Shown here piece by piece: positions 12,501 through 26,900 of a stretch of 64,000 bases of DNA. Source of the DNA: Heterobilharzia americana (taxonomy: Eukaryota > Platyhelminthes > Trematoda > Strigeidida > Schistosomatidae); assembly GCA_944470555.2 (NCBI GenBank), contig OX104130.1, forward strand, positions 57,507,491 through 57,571,490, given 5' to 3'. Each line of letters begins with the position of its first letter. Within the stretch, counting starts at the first letter, position 1. The notes beneath the pieces were generated by a model. It was given only the letters and a program-made list of their open reading frames with translations, was not told where the DNA came from and made no database searches. Made by a program: the position numbers and the translations under genes.

Positions 12501-15500
12501 TGAAATCAATTTCGACAATGTTGAAGTTTTGGACAGAGGAAACACAAAGAATTTCAAAGAATTCCTAGAAGCATGGCATTCCGGTCAGTCAGCAATCAGC
12601 AGATGTATAGACGTAGACCCGATCTATCAACCAATGTAAAAAATGATGAACGACAGACAGGTCAGAGATCAAGGAAAGGAAGAGCAAACAGGAAGGTTTA
12701 TATAGTCAATGACACAATAGTAGAAGGAAACAGCCAATCACAGACCACACAGTCCAAGCAAGCCACTAAATCAATCACGGAGAGATGCTGACAGCTCACT
12801 TCATACTGAAGTTAGTGCTGATGATGTCGTCTAGCAAGGCGATGAAAGCTTCACGAACAAACAACCCAGTTCAGAGAACACAACACAGCCAAGACACGCA
12901 ACTCATGAGATAGAAATGACGCAACACCTATACCAGAGATATGGAGAATTGTACCACGAATAAAAACAACTCATATGAGGTGACATAACTATAAAAATCA
13001 AATGTCAAAAGCAGTGTGATTACATTGATATGATTATAAGCAATAATTTATGCTCGAAACATCATCAAGTAAATAATACTAGATCACTGTGTGTTATAAA
13101 TCAAATGGACGAATCTAATATGAAATATGGTGTACTTTTGCGCACTAAATAGTTCACTTCAATATAATGCGACATTTCTTCTCTGTTTTGTTATTTAATC
13201 GAGAAACGGCGGGATGAGAACATTGTAAAATGTAAAAGAGTACATGATACGATATTTAAATGGTTAAAACAAACTGAAACTAAAAAATTTGATATATACG
13301 TTTGGTGGAAACGTTTGGTAGCCCAAGGTTCAAACAGGCCTCCGTTTCACCACTAAATAAGTTTCTTTAAATATATTTTGAAAGACTAGTAGAAGAAGGA
13401 GATGAAGAAACAACTGTATCCACCTTCAAAAGGAAGGCATCTTCATGTTAAATTTATCAGTGATGATCTATGAGGCTGTTTATTCAGCCTATCAAATTGA
13501 ACAGCTGAAAATTACTTTTTTATTTGTTTATTTTTGTTTAACCATATTATAAAGTTTTATCAACAGACTTCGGTTAAACAGTAAGATCAACAACTGGTAT
13601 CGCTTACCACTAAACCAGTCCCACAGGAACTTATTCTCAACTCATAAAGCTGAATAACACTGTTTCTGATTGTAGCACTCAATAGAATTGGTTCAAATCT
13701 AAGAGGTTGTATGAATTGCAGTTATGCAGACAACCTATTTCGATTGACGCAAGAAAGCACAACCTCCACTGGTTGTTTTTCAGTAACGAATACATAAGAC
13801 CGTTATGACTATTTGTTTCTAACTTTCTCTATTCTAGTGAATAAATTTTTCATTTAATTTGATCAACATCATCTGAGCAGGTTTTTGAGAACACTAGGGA
13901 CGCTGAACTTAGCTTTAATCCTTTCATTGAAAACTTCTAAAGAGTTCATATTATCAATATCATATATGCTTTGTTGAGGATATTTCGGTCTCATGACTAA
14001 CGCTTTACTGTAAAAATATTAAGTTCGATCATGAAAGTTAATCATACCTTGTGTTCATTTCATCTATTAATTTTATTAAAATTTATTAAAATACGTTACA
14101 CTTCTCTCCACCTATCAGCATTAAGTCCAAAACAACTTTTAACTCAAAAGAATACTAACTGAAAATATAGTTGTTAGTTGACAATGATCATTCTGACATA
14201 TTGTCGGTAGACAGTAGTTCCATACACAAACTGCACAGGAATATAAAGTGTTTGAATCAACTATTCTTGCAGATAGAACAGCACTACGTTGAAATGCCAA
14301 TAATGCAGATTCATTGACAAGAAGAAACCATTCACTGGAAAATGCATTTAAACGAGAAAATAAGGAACAAATTATTTGATTTAACTGAGAAATAAGTAGA
14401 ATCAACGTAAATGAATATGGAGAAATCTCACTACCCAGCAGTGTGATAGGAGGAATGAAATCAGAGGATTTTAACCACGCATAGCGCAAAGTAGTGATTT
14501 TCAGTTAGAGTACTGACTGACATCTACTCGCCAATGTAACACATCCCTATGGAACTTGAAACTTAAACAATATATTTCTCCAGTAATATGGTCTACTAGA
14601 GCTTTCCCTAGACAAATACACTTATTGCATCATATCTGGGCATATATACCTCCATAGAATGATGGTTGAAGTAACCTATAAGTTGCTGACTTGATGTTTA
14701 ATCAGTCATACAGAAATTATCTCAGTATAGAAAACATATGCGGTTATTCAAAAAATGATTAAAGCAGTGAATACCAACCTCTTTATTTTGACAAAACTGT
14801 CTAAAAAAACCAAAAGTTTTGTTTTATATCTACAAGTAGATTTAATATATATTCATTGATATTTGTAATTTCCCATAGCCACACTGGGTCAAAAATTAAT
14901 TGACCTCTGTTGACAGATGAGCTCTGATGCAGATGCCTCGACACTGCCTGGATATCTATATACCCTTTACACAAGTGGTGGTTCTCTTGACCCACTAGTA
15001 ACTTAGTGGACTACGCTTTGGCGTTTGAAGCGATAGGTACTGGATTCAAGTCTCAGTGGAACAATATCCCTCACTATGGTAGAAGTACATCCAGCTGAAG
15101 ACTACCGAATAGGAGGGAACTTGCATCCTAGATTCCACTGCTAGCCATCAAACAGATAACAATATATTTAATGCATCTTCTCGAACTGTCCTATTAGAGA
15201 AATGTTGACTGTTTCTTCAGGCTTATTATCTTCTTCCTTTGAATCTTGTTGACTTATGATGATAACTTCGTAAATATTTCAAACAATCATACTTCAGCTC
15301 ATATTCTGAAGCAGCTAACTGGTAAAGAACAAGTTCATTTCTTGGCAAATACGTCACTAACAGATGCCTGATTTAACCAACTTCTGTTTCTTCCGTTAAC
15401 TGCACCGAGAACAGTCTGTTGGACATTCCTAATAATAAATAACACTCAATTCTATTTATTTCAATTGTGCTACCTGCCATACAGTTTAGCTAAATAAATT

Positions 15501-18500
15501 CCAATAGGCTTAAGGTGGTGTAAATTAGTCAGTTAGCTAATGGCCTTAAAATTATGGCCTAGAAAGCAAAACTGCCTGTGTTTTCCTCTAGGCCTTAAGT
15601 TATGAGTCTGACAAGTAGTCTGGTGTCCGAAGGTACCTATGAAGTTCAATGAGCTTTTCTCATACTTCCAAAGAATTAGTAATGCTCTCAATTCAAGGGA
15701 AATAAATACTTTCTATACTGGTCAGAAAAGTCAGTACGTTTTAATAGCATTTATAGTTCATTTTCGACCAGTTCAATTAACAAATTATTAAAATACTACA
15801 CTAACCAATAACTTTTCCATTGTAAATTGTGTTCCTTCAACTTTTCTGGCACCTCTTCACCATCGCTATCTACTAAAGATGTGACATCAAACCAAGATGG
15901 CCTTAAGTGATCCAGATTACCAGCTAACTGTATACCGCATGATTGTTGACGTAATAGTATAGATAAACATTCTCCGTAGATACAGCAAATTTCTGATAGT
16001 GAACTATACAACTTCAGTTCAAAGGTGGTTATAATATCCTGAGGATTTATCGTTCCACGCTGATTCGGTTTTGGCTTATTTAATAAATTCTGAACATCTG
16101 TTTTTGTAGCTGTAAAAAAACATAAAATTCATATGGTTTCAAGCATTTAAAAAAGCATATTATAAATTCGATATAATTTTTACAAAAAATTATTCATTCA
16201 CATTGGATTTTTTGATAAAACAAGATATTAGTCGGAATAAAAATTTATCGGAAACATTAAGCTATTCAGAGTATGATTGGCATAGGTTTTCATTTGGTTG
16301 ATATTTTCAAATTTGAGGCTAGTGGTGTTAAATTTTCAAGTGCATTTTCTTGAAGGAAGGCATTTATTTGTAATTTATATTTCTTGTGAGACTATACTAT
16401 AGACTTCATGAAATAATGTACTACTTATAAGTCACCTCCAATAATTGTGGGTATTAATTCACGGGGATCTGCAGTACCTATAGTGGGAGAATGGAAACAA
16501 GTGCCTACCTAAGATATTTTGAACATGTCGCGTACAGTCTACGGCTGAGAGGAGAAAATATTTTAAAAGTACAATTACGAAGCATTTAGAGGACATAGGA
16601 CATCAAGCAGATACTTCAAAACCGTTCAAAATAATTAATAAATAGAATAATCTAAGTCTTCTTCGCTTCACTGAAACGAGTGCAATCAAATGCTCTAACA
16701 CACTTTTTGTATGTTCAAAAAAATTTGTCATCAATCTTCACCTACCCTTATAATCTTACTTCTGAACCCTTCACTTATTCTACTAAATCATTATCATATC
16801 ATTAGATCGTCAAGTAAACCCCAACCGCAATCAACTGAATTCTGCTCAATATACTTTATTACATTTCGTTTTCTGAATACTACTAACTTTTCCACTCAGT
16901 GACATATGTCATTTCTTGTTCTAAATTCTGCAGTATTCCTTTTCTTTACACCCAGCTGATTTTCATCAGAATTTCCTTTTGAATATTAATTCATATTAAT
17001 TTTTTGTTGTAAATACTGTAGGTTGTCAGTAGCTAACGAGAACCACAGAAATAATAAAATGAATCGATGTTATTCTGCTTCAATGTTTGTTCTTGCTCTT
17101 TTAAAGTTGATAAAGGACGATGTTTATATGAAATTTCATTTAGTTGTTGATTAATTACAGTAACTTTCATTGAAACTAATTTGATGAATTCAGGGATACA
17201 TTAGAAATGAAGTTAACAAACTTTCAGCTAAAAGGGTCAGACTGTGTTACTCTAGGGAGACGAAATACGAAAGCATTTTTGTTGTATGACTACTGGTGGG
17301 TAGCAGATTCTTGTTTATGAGTGAGTTAGAAGCCAGTAGGGAAGATCCCACTTGTTACTTAAAAGTTTGGTGTTATCACTAAGTAATACATTTCAAGTGA
17401 TAGTTCTTAAACCTCACTTAACAGACGTCTTCACACAAATACATACGAAGGATCTGAAGGAAATGTTCAGTCACCTCTAACATTCTGTTTAACTATACAC
17501 ATGATCGCACGAAAACGTGATAGGGTATCATAAGGATAACTGATGGAGAGGTGTAATAGCAAGCAAACCATAAGCAGAGAAAAACTGGATTCATTGTGGA
17601 CTGGTTTTCAAAGCTTTCTATCCTTTACTAAGCTCAGGGAAATATCTTGTTTCATTCACTGAATAAATATCCCATATACTAGATATCAAACTAGATTTTA
17701 ATAATAGTTGCATTTAAATGAAGTCAGTAAATCTTTCATAAACTGTGCAGATTAAAAATGTCCACTAAAAAATGTTTTGAACAGAAAAAGAATAACGATT
17801 GGAGCAGAATAATATGGTACGGTCTTTGCAAGAATTGGTACGGAATCACTCTCCTGTCCACCCCAAGCAAAATATTATGCCGCATCATCCTGGAGAGACT
17901 AAAGGATGCACTGGATTCAAAACTGCGACCAGAACAGGCTGGATTCAGGAAGTACAAATCATGTGCCGACCAAATTGCAACGCTACCCTACGCATCATCA
18001 TAAAACAGAGCCTGGAATGGCAGTCGTCAACTCTCTACCTCAACTTCATCGACTTTGAAAAGGCCTTCGACAGCGTCGACCAACAAGTAATTTGGTAGAC
18101 AGTTGCCTCAGCACTACGGAATACCACAAACCTTTATCAATCTCATTCAACAACTATATGAAGACTCCACATGCCAAGTAATTCACAATGGGAACCTCAG
18201 TGATGCCTTTGAAGTGAAGTGAAGACAGGAGTAAAACAAGGCTGTCTACTATCACCGATGATATTCCTGATTGTAGTGGACTGGATCATGCAACAAACAG
18301 TGAGGAGCGAGGAGAGCGGGATACGCTGGACCGCGGAAAAGAACCTAGAAGATTTGGATTTTGCCGATGGCTTGTGTCTCATATCACACAAACTTGAAGA
18401 TCTACACGCGAAAACTAACAAGTTGGCAGAAGAGGTGAGGCAGCGAAGACTGCACTTCAAGTGAATAGAGAGAAGACACAAGTGATGAAAATACCCGACC

Positions 18501-20866
18501 AACAACAACAAGCTCCGATCACCATCAATGGGAGAAACTTAAAGGAAGCAGCCTCTTTCCCCTATCTAGGCAGCACTGTTTCAACTACGGGTGGCACAGA
18601 TGAGAATGTCAAAGTCAGGATCGGAAAGACAGCAAGACAGGTCTTCGTCAACGTGAAACCAGTGTGGAGATCTACTGCACTCAGCATAAAGAACAACATC
18701 CGGATTTTCAACACCAACGTCAAGTCAGTGCTTCTGTATGGCTCAGAGACTTGGCGCGTTACAAAAGGGATTTCCAATAAACTACAGACATTCATCAACA
18801 ACTGCCGCCTACACTGGCTCGTTACCGAAGCTCAGATGGCCAGAAAGAATAAGCAACAAAGAACTCTGGCAACGAACTAACCAAGGACCTATCGCTCAAC
18901 AAATATGCAGGAGAAGAAAGTGAACATGGATTTGGCATACATTGAGAAGGCCGACTGGGGACATCACGCGTCATGCCAAGCCCTCGAGTAAAACCCAGAT
19001 GGACAACGGCGAGTTGGGCGTCCGAGGGTGACATGGAGGCGATCATGCGAGGGAGAAATGAGAGCTTATGGGCAGTCGCGAAGCCAGAACAGAGTGCACT
19101 GGAGACGTACTACTGAAGCCCTATGTTCCATTAGGAACCCAAGGGATGAATAATATAATAATAATAATTTGGTACGACCTTATTCCACTGGTTTCTCATC
19201 AGCTGCTTACAATTAAAAAACACTTAAATGCGATATCACATAAGAATTAGATGATACTTTTTACAGTCAGGAGAAGTAAGACAAAATGAAAAGGTTAAAT
19301 AAAGAATTCAATCATCCAGATAAAGCTAACAAGACATGCTAAGAAGTTTGTTATGTGTGATTCAACAGACAGTTTGAGAAAGTAATCAGTAGTAATAAAA
19401 GATTACTTCAGAAGATTAATATGTAGGTTATTTGATGACAAATAACAGATAAATTACATGCTTATCGGCAAAATGATCACCAAGATTTTGAGGAAAAGAT
19501 GATGTCATCAAATAATAAGAAGAGTCAAATATTACGTTACTACGACAATAAGAAACTTATCACTGCTTTTTCCTGAAAACAAGATTTCGGTTTCAGTCGT
19601 CCTATCGCTGAGACCTCAGTGACTCTGAGAAGGTTTAAATTAGGATGTTTTGTATCGACAAAATACTTCGTGACTGTACTACCAGGAACCCTTGCTTTTT
19701 TGAGAAGTGTTAAGAGAATCTAAGGTATGCCATTTTCTCTTTCCTCCGTATATACAGATGCTTGTGAACTTCTGCACACAATAAGAAGTAAAATGGGGAC
19801 TAAACCTATCAACTTTTGATTGTCCAAAGGAGCATGGTGTTCTGTAGAGAAGGATTAACCCGGTTGCAGGATATTTTCTGTTCAGTGTGACATTCAGCCT
19901 TCTTTTAATTCAATCAGAGACATCGTGACCTTTGAAGTTAAGTTCAACAAAAGCAGGTTTTTTGCTTATTGTAATTCTCTGTAAATTTTCGTCTTCAGAT
20001 CTTTCATGTTTATCGACAAATTTCAGTGTATAACAGTTGTCTCAAATGGCTGCTTCAGTGTTCATCAAATCTCTCCAGTTTATCACTTGAACATACCCTT
20101 CTAGATCAATGATATAGCGTTTTCACAAATAGTTACTTAAAATTGGTTTGATCAACCTTGTTGAAACCTAGGTAAAATTCACTTCATGTAGTCTTTCAAT
20201 GAATCAGCCTCTGAGTAGTACCATCATTCCTAAGTTACAAGGCAATTTCTAAAACTCTGTACTTATCATTGCATTCGTGTTCAAGAGTGAAACTGATGCT
20301 TTTGTGAGTATCAATGAAGAGCACTATAAAGTAGGATGCATGATATAGGTTGTTTTACGATAAATTTATTCAATTCACTCATCTAAAGGGTTAACGGAAA
20401 GCGAACTGAGACACAGAAAATAGTTGAGTCAAAAACTCATATCCGCTGTAGAAATATTCAAAATAAAAACCGAAATTTCTACTTGAAAATTAGACATTAT
20501 TTACTTGAATCAACTTCGTCGAAGAACGCCTGAAAAATCAAAACTTTATTTCTCAGTCATACGTTTTCAACATATAAGTGCGTTTTAGTAACAGGTGCGA
20601 ATAAATGACATGTTAATGAGGGAAATTCTCTCATTTTCTGATGTTTGTCTTCGTGTATTATCTTTTCAGTTTACGATATACTATTCAAGTTGTTGAATAT
20701 GATACATTTAGCTGAAACCATTATTGATGTTGCTTAGAATAGTAACGCAAGCTACGTCACTGAGCCACCTAGCTAAAAGAAAGTGATGCCAACGTTAATT
20801 TGACATTTTCTAAAGAAAAAACTTTCAGCATACTTAATGTAACAAAATTGTGAACTGGCGTTCAAA

Positions 20867-20920
<54 letters not shown>

Positions 20921-23900
20921 TAACTGAAGAGAACAATAACTGAATCTGGGTTAACATACGCATCTGAGTATTCGGATTTATTTCCATTGGTTTCATTGCT
21001 GTTGATGGACCAACTATTGGTTTCGTTCGTGTAATTCTGTAGGTATGTGAAGAAAAATGAAAAAATGGCTCACACTTGAACTGAAGTACAAAGTCCAAGG
21101 ATTTCCATTTTAAACATATGTGTTCTTCATTCGTATCCCATGCAGTGGGAATGTAGTGGTTTTACTGACTGTTACTAACAAATAGTGGAGAACTACTATA
21201 ATACATTGCATTGTGAACGAAAGTAAGAATATTAAGTTAAAATCTTTAAATAAGTCAGTAAATTTATTCATATTCAAATTGATAGCTGCATGAAATTTTC
21301 AGTGTATTGGTTGTTAAAGTGATAAACTGATATGCTTGTTTGAATCAATAACTACTACTACACCAGCATTACGGCAAGTATTAAAAGCATATGAGGCATG
21401 GCAGTTTCAGTTGAGTATATCGAATAGTGTCATTTGATGTAGTTTTGTTCTCTCTATTGTGGTGCTGCTATCCATAGTGATGTTTTTCCCTTAGTATATT
21501 TGTCAAATTTATAGCGATAGACTGAGAAACTTTTAGAACTTTCGCATGAGTATTTGATACAATTTTAAGGTCATAATTAGACAATTAAAACAGAGTATAC
21601 TTGATGTAATATATATGAGATGGTAAAATTTGGTAACCCAGAGGTTTAAGTAGGCAGTCGACTATTATTATTATTGTTTGAAGTAGATGCTAGAAGTGAA
21701 GAAACTTGAACCAATGTTTATATAGCCGTCTGAGATCTTGAAAATGAGACATTTTCATCATGTAGTTGGTTATTTGCTGTCTAATCAGTAAAAGAACCAA
21801 GTTACGTGAACTGGCTATCCAGAACAATCAGTCACGAGCAGTCTACAGTAAAATGTTCATTCAGAAATAATTTGCATGCACTTGCGTATTTTAGGTAAAC
21901 TGAGAAATATTGCAATTATAATGTTTCTGCCTTTGATGACTCGACACGTAAAGAAAATTTATTCATCACAATGAATGTGAACGATAAGTTCACAAGTTAT
22001 ATAATTATGTTTATTGTCATCAATGTTTCTTTCTGAGTTCAAATATTCTGCCAAATAAACTAGGTGGCATTTAAGGACTTGCTCTGCTACTCATTTAAGG
22101 GGGTCAAAGCTTGAACTTATCAAATATTTACTACTCATATCTCACAATGCTTAAAGCAAAAGGAATGTTATATTTACATTTCAAATTTCAAAAACAACCC
22201 ACCTATACTGTTCTAATTTTTTAAGCAATACACTCCAATAACTGTCATCATCGAAGAGGAGGCATAGACGGCAAAGGGTTGAGCACAAATCCCACATTTG
22301 ATATTTCTTAGCTAACTTGATCAGATCGAACCACATGAGTAATCTGCAAGCAATCGAAATATTTGGAAATTCTTCTAATAAATTATATCATAATACCTAC
22401 GGCTAAATTACTTCATGTCAAATGAAAAGTAACTTCATCAATGCAAATCAAATATAGCTCATTATGAGTTCCCGTCACCTGACTTCATCATTAGAATCAA
22501 ACTAGCATTGAATACTTGTCAATATGACGTATGTTATCATCCAGTAGTATACTCCTGAATGACATGAGTAGTTAGAAACAACTCAGGCTGGGCTCAGGAT
22601 TTTGATAGTCAGATCAAAGTAAACACCAGATGACCATGTGACCTGTTTAAGGCTGAGCTCATCAACAGTGTACTCGGACATATGCAGCTGAGTAGTTTTC
22701 TAACTTCTAAGTTGTGGTATTAACAAGGTTTGCGTTAGAAACCACAAGGTGTGATATCTGACATAAAAATGTCAAATACTAACGAAATATACAGCTGGGA
22801 GAAATATCAACGTGAACCATGCAATTTGTAAATCATTTGCAAATAATCATCGGAAACCGGCCCATGAAAGTCAGCTGGCCAGATTCAGGTGATTTGAACA
22901 GTTTGGTTCTTTGAGCTAATTTTATCCGCGTACTCTGTTGCTGAGCTCGGTCCAAAACGAACGAAACGAACATCCTTTGCCTAGAACGAAATCGACAGAT
23001 CAGCCTGACTCGTTTCCAACTACTTATGTTGCTCAATAATGTATTTCGACGGTAATGAAACTTTTGTGTCACAGAACACACCTTGGAATCTTAGTTCAGT
23101 GGCTTCTAAAGGAAACCCTTTTGACAAAACAGTTGGACAGTTGGAAAACTAATTAACTGTGAAAAATATCAACGTGATTATAGCTATTTGCAAATCATTC
23201 GCAAGTAGTTCATCCTAAAATCGCATAAAATTGTTAGTAGTTTCATAAGTGAATATCAATATGAACCAGATATTGCCGCAAAACGGTTCAAGTTGACATA
23301 CCTGATATCAGTACATTAAGATACAATGTGACAAGATAAAAGGTAGAGAAATATTCAAAAATGCGGTCAAAACTCATAAAAAGTTACATGAGAAGATGAG
23401 GGAGAAGGTTAAAACAATAATAAAGTGTGATATATTGACCGAGATGAACATAAGGCGTGGATACATTTTCACTGTTGTGATCTATTTTTAGTTCCATGGA
23501 CCCTAACCATGGAAGTGCACATCTCTTTACACGGATCAAAAGAACATTCACAAACTTTTCAAACTGATGCCACTGGTGGATTGCAGCTATGTATACTACT
23601 AAAATGTACATTCACAAGTTATAGAAAAAGATTTTAATCTTAACTCAAAAGATCCCCAAGCTATTCAATACATTTTATTGAAATTTTCACTTTTTTCAGT
23701 GTCATTTATACTAAAATTATTCATGAAGAAGCCTTCAATATGGAGTTAAAACAGGCTAGTTAGTTAAGATAATTTTTGCTGGTAAGATATTCAGTTACAC
23801 TATTTATCTGGCAAGTATTCTGGTTGCGTTTCAGTATAACGAGTTATACATTACATTTTTTACTTTCAACAAGTCTTTATTATTATTATTATTAGTCCCT

Positions 23901-26900
23901 TGGGTTCCTAGTGGAACATAGGGCTTCAGTAGCACGCCTCCAGTGACCTCTGTTCTCTGAGATCTTTTGAACCTGGTCCCACGACAGCCCAGAAGCTCTC
24001 ATTTCCTGCTCGCACGACCTCCTCCATGTCACCCTTGGACGTCCAACTCGTCGCTTCCCATGGGGATTCCACTCGAGGGCCTGACGCGTGATGTCCTCAG
24101 TCGGCCTTCTCAGTGCATGGCCAATCCATCTCCACTTCTTCCTGCATATTTGTTGCGTGATAGGTTCTTGGTTGGTTCGTTCCCAGAGTTCCTTGTTGCT
24201 TATTTTTTCTGGCCATCTGATCTTCAGCAGCGAGCGTAAGCAGTTGTTGATGAATGTCTGTAGTTTATTGGAAATACCTTTCGTGACGCGCCAAGTCTCT
24301 GAGCCATACAAGAGCACTGACTTGACGTTGGTGTTGAAAATCCGTATCTTGTTCCGCATGCTGAGTGCAGAAGATCTCCACACTGGTTTCAGGCTAATGA
24401 ATGCCTGTCTTGCTTTTCCGATTCTGACTTTGACGTCCTCGTCCGTCCCGCCTGTAGTTGAAACAGTGCTTCCTAGATAAGTGAAGGAGGTTACTTCCTT
24501 TAAGTTTCTCCCGTTGACAGTGATTGGAGTTTGTTGTTGTTGATGGTGGTGGTGCGGTATCTTCATCACTTCTGTCTTCTCTATATTCACCTGAAGTCCC
24601 GTCTTCGCTGCCTCTTCTATCAACTTGTTAGTTTTTGCCTGCAGATCTTCAAGTTTATGTGACATTAGGCATAAGTCATCGGCGAAATCCAAGTCTTCTA
24701 GGTTCTTTTCCGTCGTCCAGTGTATCCCCCTCTTCTCGCTGCCTACTGTTTGCTGCATGATCCAGTCCACCACAATAAGGAATATCATGGGGGATAGTAG
24801 GCAACCTTGTTTCACTCCTGTCTTCACTTCAAAGGCATCACTGAGCTTCCCATTGTGGATTACTTGGCATGTGGCATCTTCATATAGTTGTTGAATGAGG
24901 CGGATAAAGGTTTGCGGCACTCCGTAGTAATGAAGCAGCTTCCAAATTACCTCTCGGTCGACGCTGTCAAAGGCCTTCTCAAAGTCGATGAAGTTGAGGT
25001 GGAGAGGTGATTGCCATTCTATGCTCTGTTCTATGATGATGCGAAGCGTTGCAATTTGGTCTGCACATGATTTGTACTTCCTGAAGCCTGCCTGTTCCGG
25101 TCGTAGTTTTGAATCCAGTGCATCCCTTAGCCTCTCCAGGATGATGCGGCTTAATATTTTACTTGGGGTGGACAGGAGAGTGATTCCGCGCCAGTTCTTG
25201 CAAGCACTGAGGTCTCCCTTCTTCGGCAGTTTGACAAGGTAACCCTTCTTCCAATCGTCAGGTACCTTCTCTTCCTTCCACACCTTCTGCAATAGTGGTG
25301 TGAGCATGGCCGCTGTTGTCTCTGCATCTGTTTTCAGTGCTTCTGGCGGTATTCCATCTGGTCCTGCTGCTTTCCCACATTTCAGTAGCTTTATGGCGTT
25401 CAGGACTTCCATTTTCGTTGGGGGATTAATGTTCACTTGTAGTTCAGCGGCTGCAGGTGGTATTTCTGGACGAAGTGCAGGTGGTGGTCGATTCAAGAGC
25501 TTCTTGAAGTGGTCGGCCCATCGTTTCCTCTGTTTCTCTTCTTTTGTAATTAAATTTCCTTCTTCATCTTTTATTGGTTTCATCTGTGTTGGTCTCTTCC
25601 CTGACAGCAACCTGGTTATTTGATACAATGTCGTCAGGTCTCTCTTACCTGCAGCCTGTTCTGCTTCACTTGCCAGTGTTTCGTAGAAGTGTCTTTTGTC
25701 GTTGCGTGCACTCTTCTTCACTTCTTTGTCCAGTGTTTTATACATTGTGCTCAGTTCCTCTTGTCGTTGAGCATCCTTGCACTGGTTTATCTTCCGCTTC
25801 ACCATCCTCCTCTCCTCTATCAGCTTCCAGGTATCCGTCGAGATCCATTCCTTGTCTTCCACCTTCTTCCTTCCTAATACTGTTGTGCAGGTTTCTTTCC
25901 ACATAGCTTTCAAAGACTTCCAATGTTCTTCCACACAGGTTTCTTCAGGGATGTTGCTCGATGTCTCCCATTTTGTCTTGATGGCTGCCTTGAAGATCTC
26001 CTTTGTAGTTTCATCCTTCAGTTTCCGAGTGTTGTACTTGAATTGAGGTCTATCACCAGCTTCCTTGAAGGCTTTTAACTTGATTTGGAAGGTTCCTTGC
26101 ACTAGGTAGTGGTCTGAACCTACATCTGCTCCTCTTCTTGACCTCGTGTTAAGTAGACTGCGTCTCCATTTTCTTGAGATTGAGATAAAGTCGATTTGAT
26201 TTTTAGTGTGTCCATCTGGTGAAATCCATGTCGCTTTGTGGATATCTTTGTGCCTGAACACACTGCCTCCAATCACCAAATCGTTGAATGCGCAGAATTC
26301 TGCAAACAATTCTCCATTCTCATTCATTTCACCTAGTGCCTCTCGACCCATGGTTAGTTCTCTTCCCGTGTTGTCCCCTCCCAGTTTGGCATTCATGTCG
26401 CCCATCAGAATTTTGATATCGCCAACTGACGTCTTGTCCAGTGTTGATTGAAGTTGTCTGTAGAAATCCTCCTTTTTCTCTTGCTCTGCATTATTTGTAG
26501 GTGCATAACATTGTATGATTGTGACCTTTCTTCCTTTTGAGTTGAATCTTGCTGTCATGATCCTGGAGGAGATTGGTTCCCACTGCATGAGAGCCTTCGA
26601 TGCTCTTGAGGACATCATGATAGCCACTCCCTCAGTGTGCTCGTGGTTGGCGTCTGGGTGACCGGAGTAGATTATTGATTCTCCAGTTGACAGTTTGGAG
26701 AGTCCACTCCCATTCCATCTGCTTTCGCAAATCCCAAGCACTTCGATGTTATACCTTCTCATCTCCCTTGCAATCTGGGCTGCCTTACTGGGTTCAAACA
26801 TCGTGCGGACATTCCATGTCCCCACGTTTACTTTCGCTTTCATCGAGAGAAGACACATCGGCCAATTGGCTTCCCGAAGGCTTTCACCAACTGGCGTCAT

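Noticed and set aside
14335..14489. Upstream extension of exon 11
   Set aside because: The frame is open, but a stop precedes it and no AG gives the required phase. The acceptor at 14335 fits exactly.
15086..15135. Functional hammerhead in the SMalpha copy at 15.1 kb
   Set aside because: Stem II and the GAAA side of the core are disrupted.
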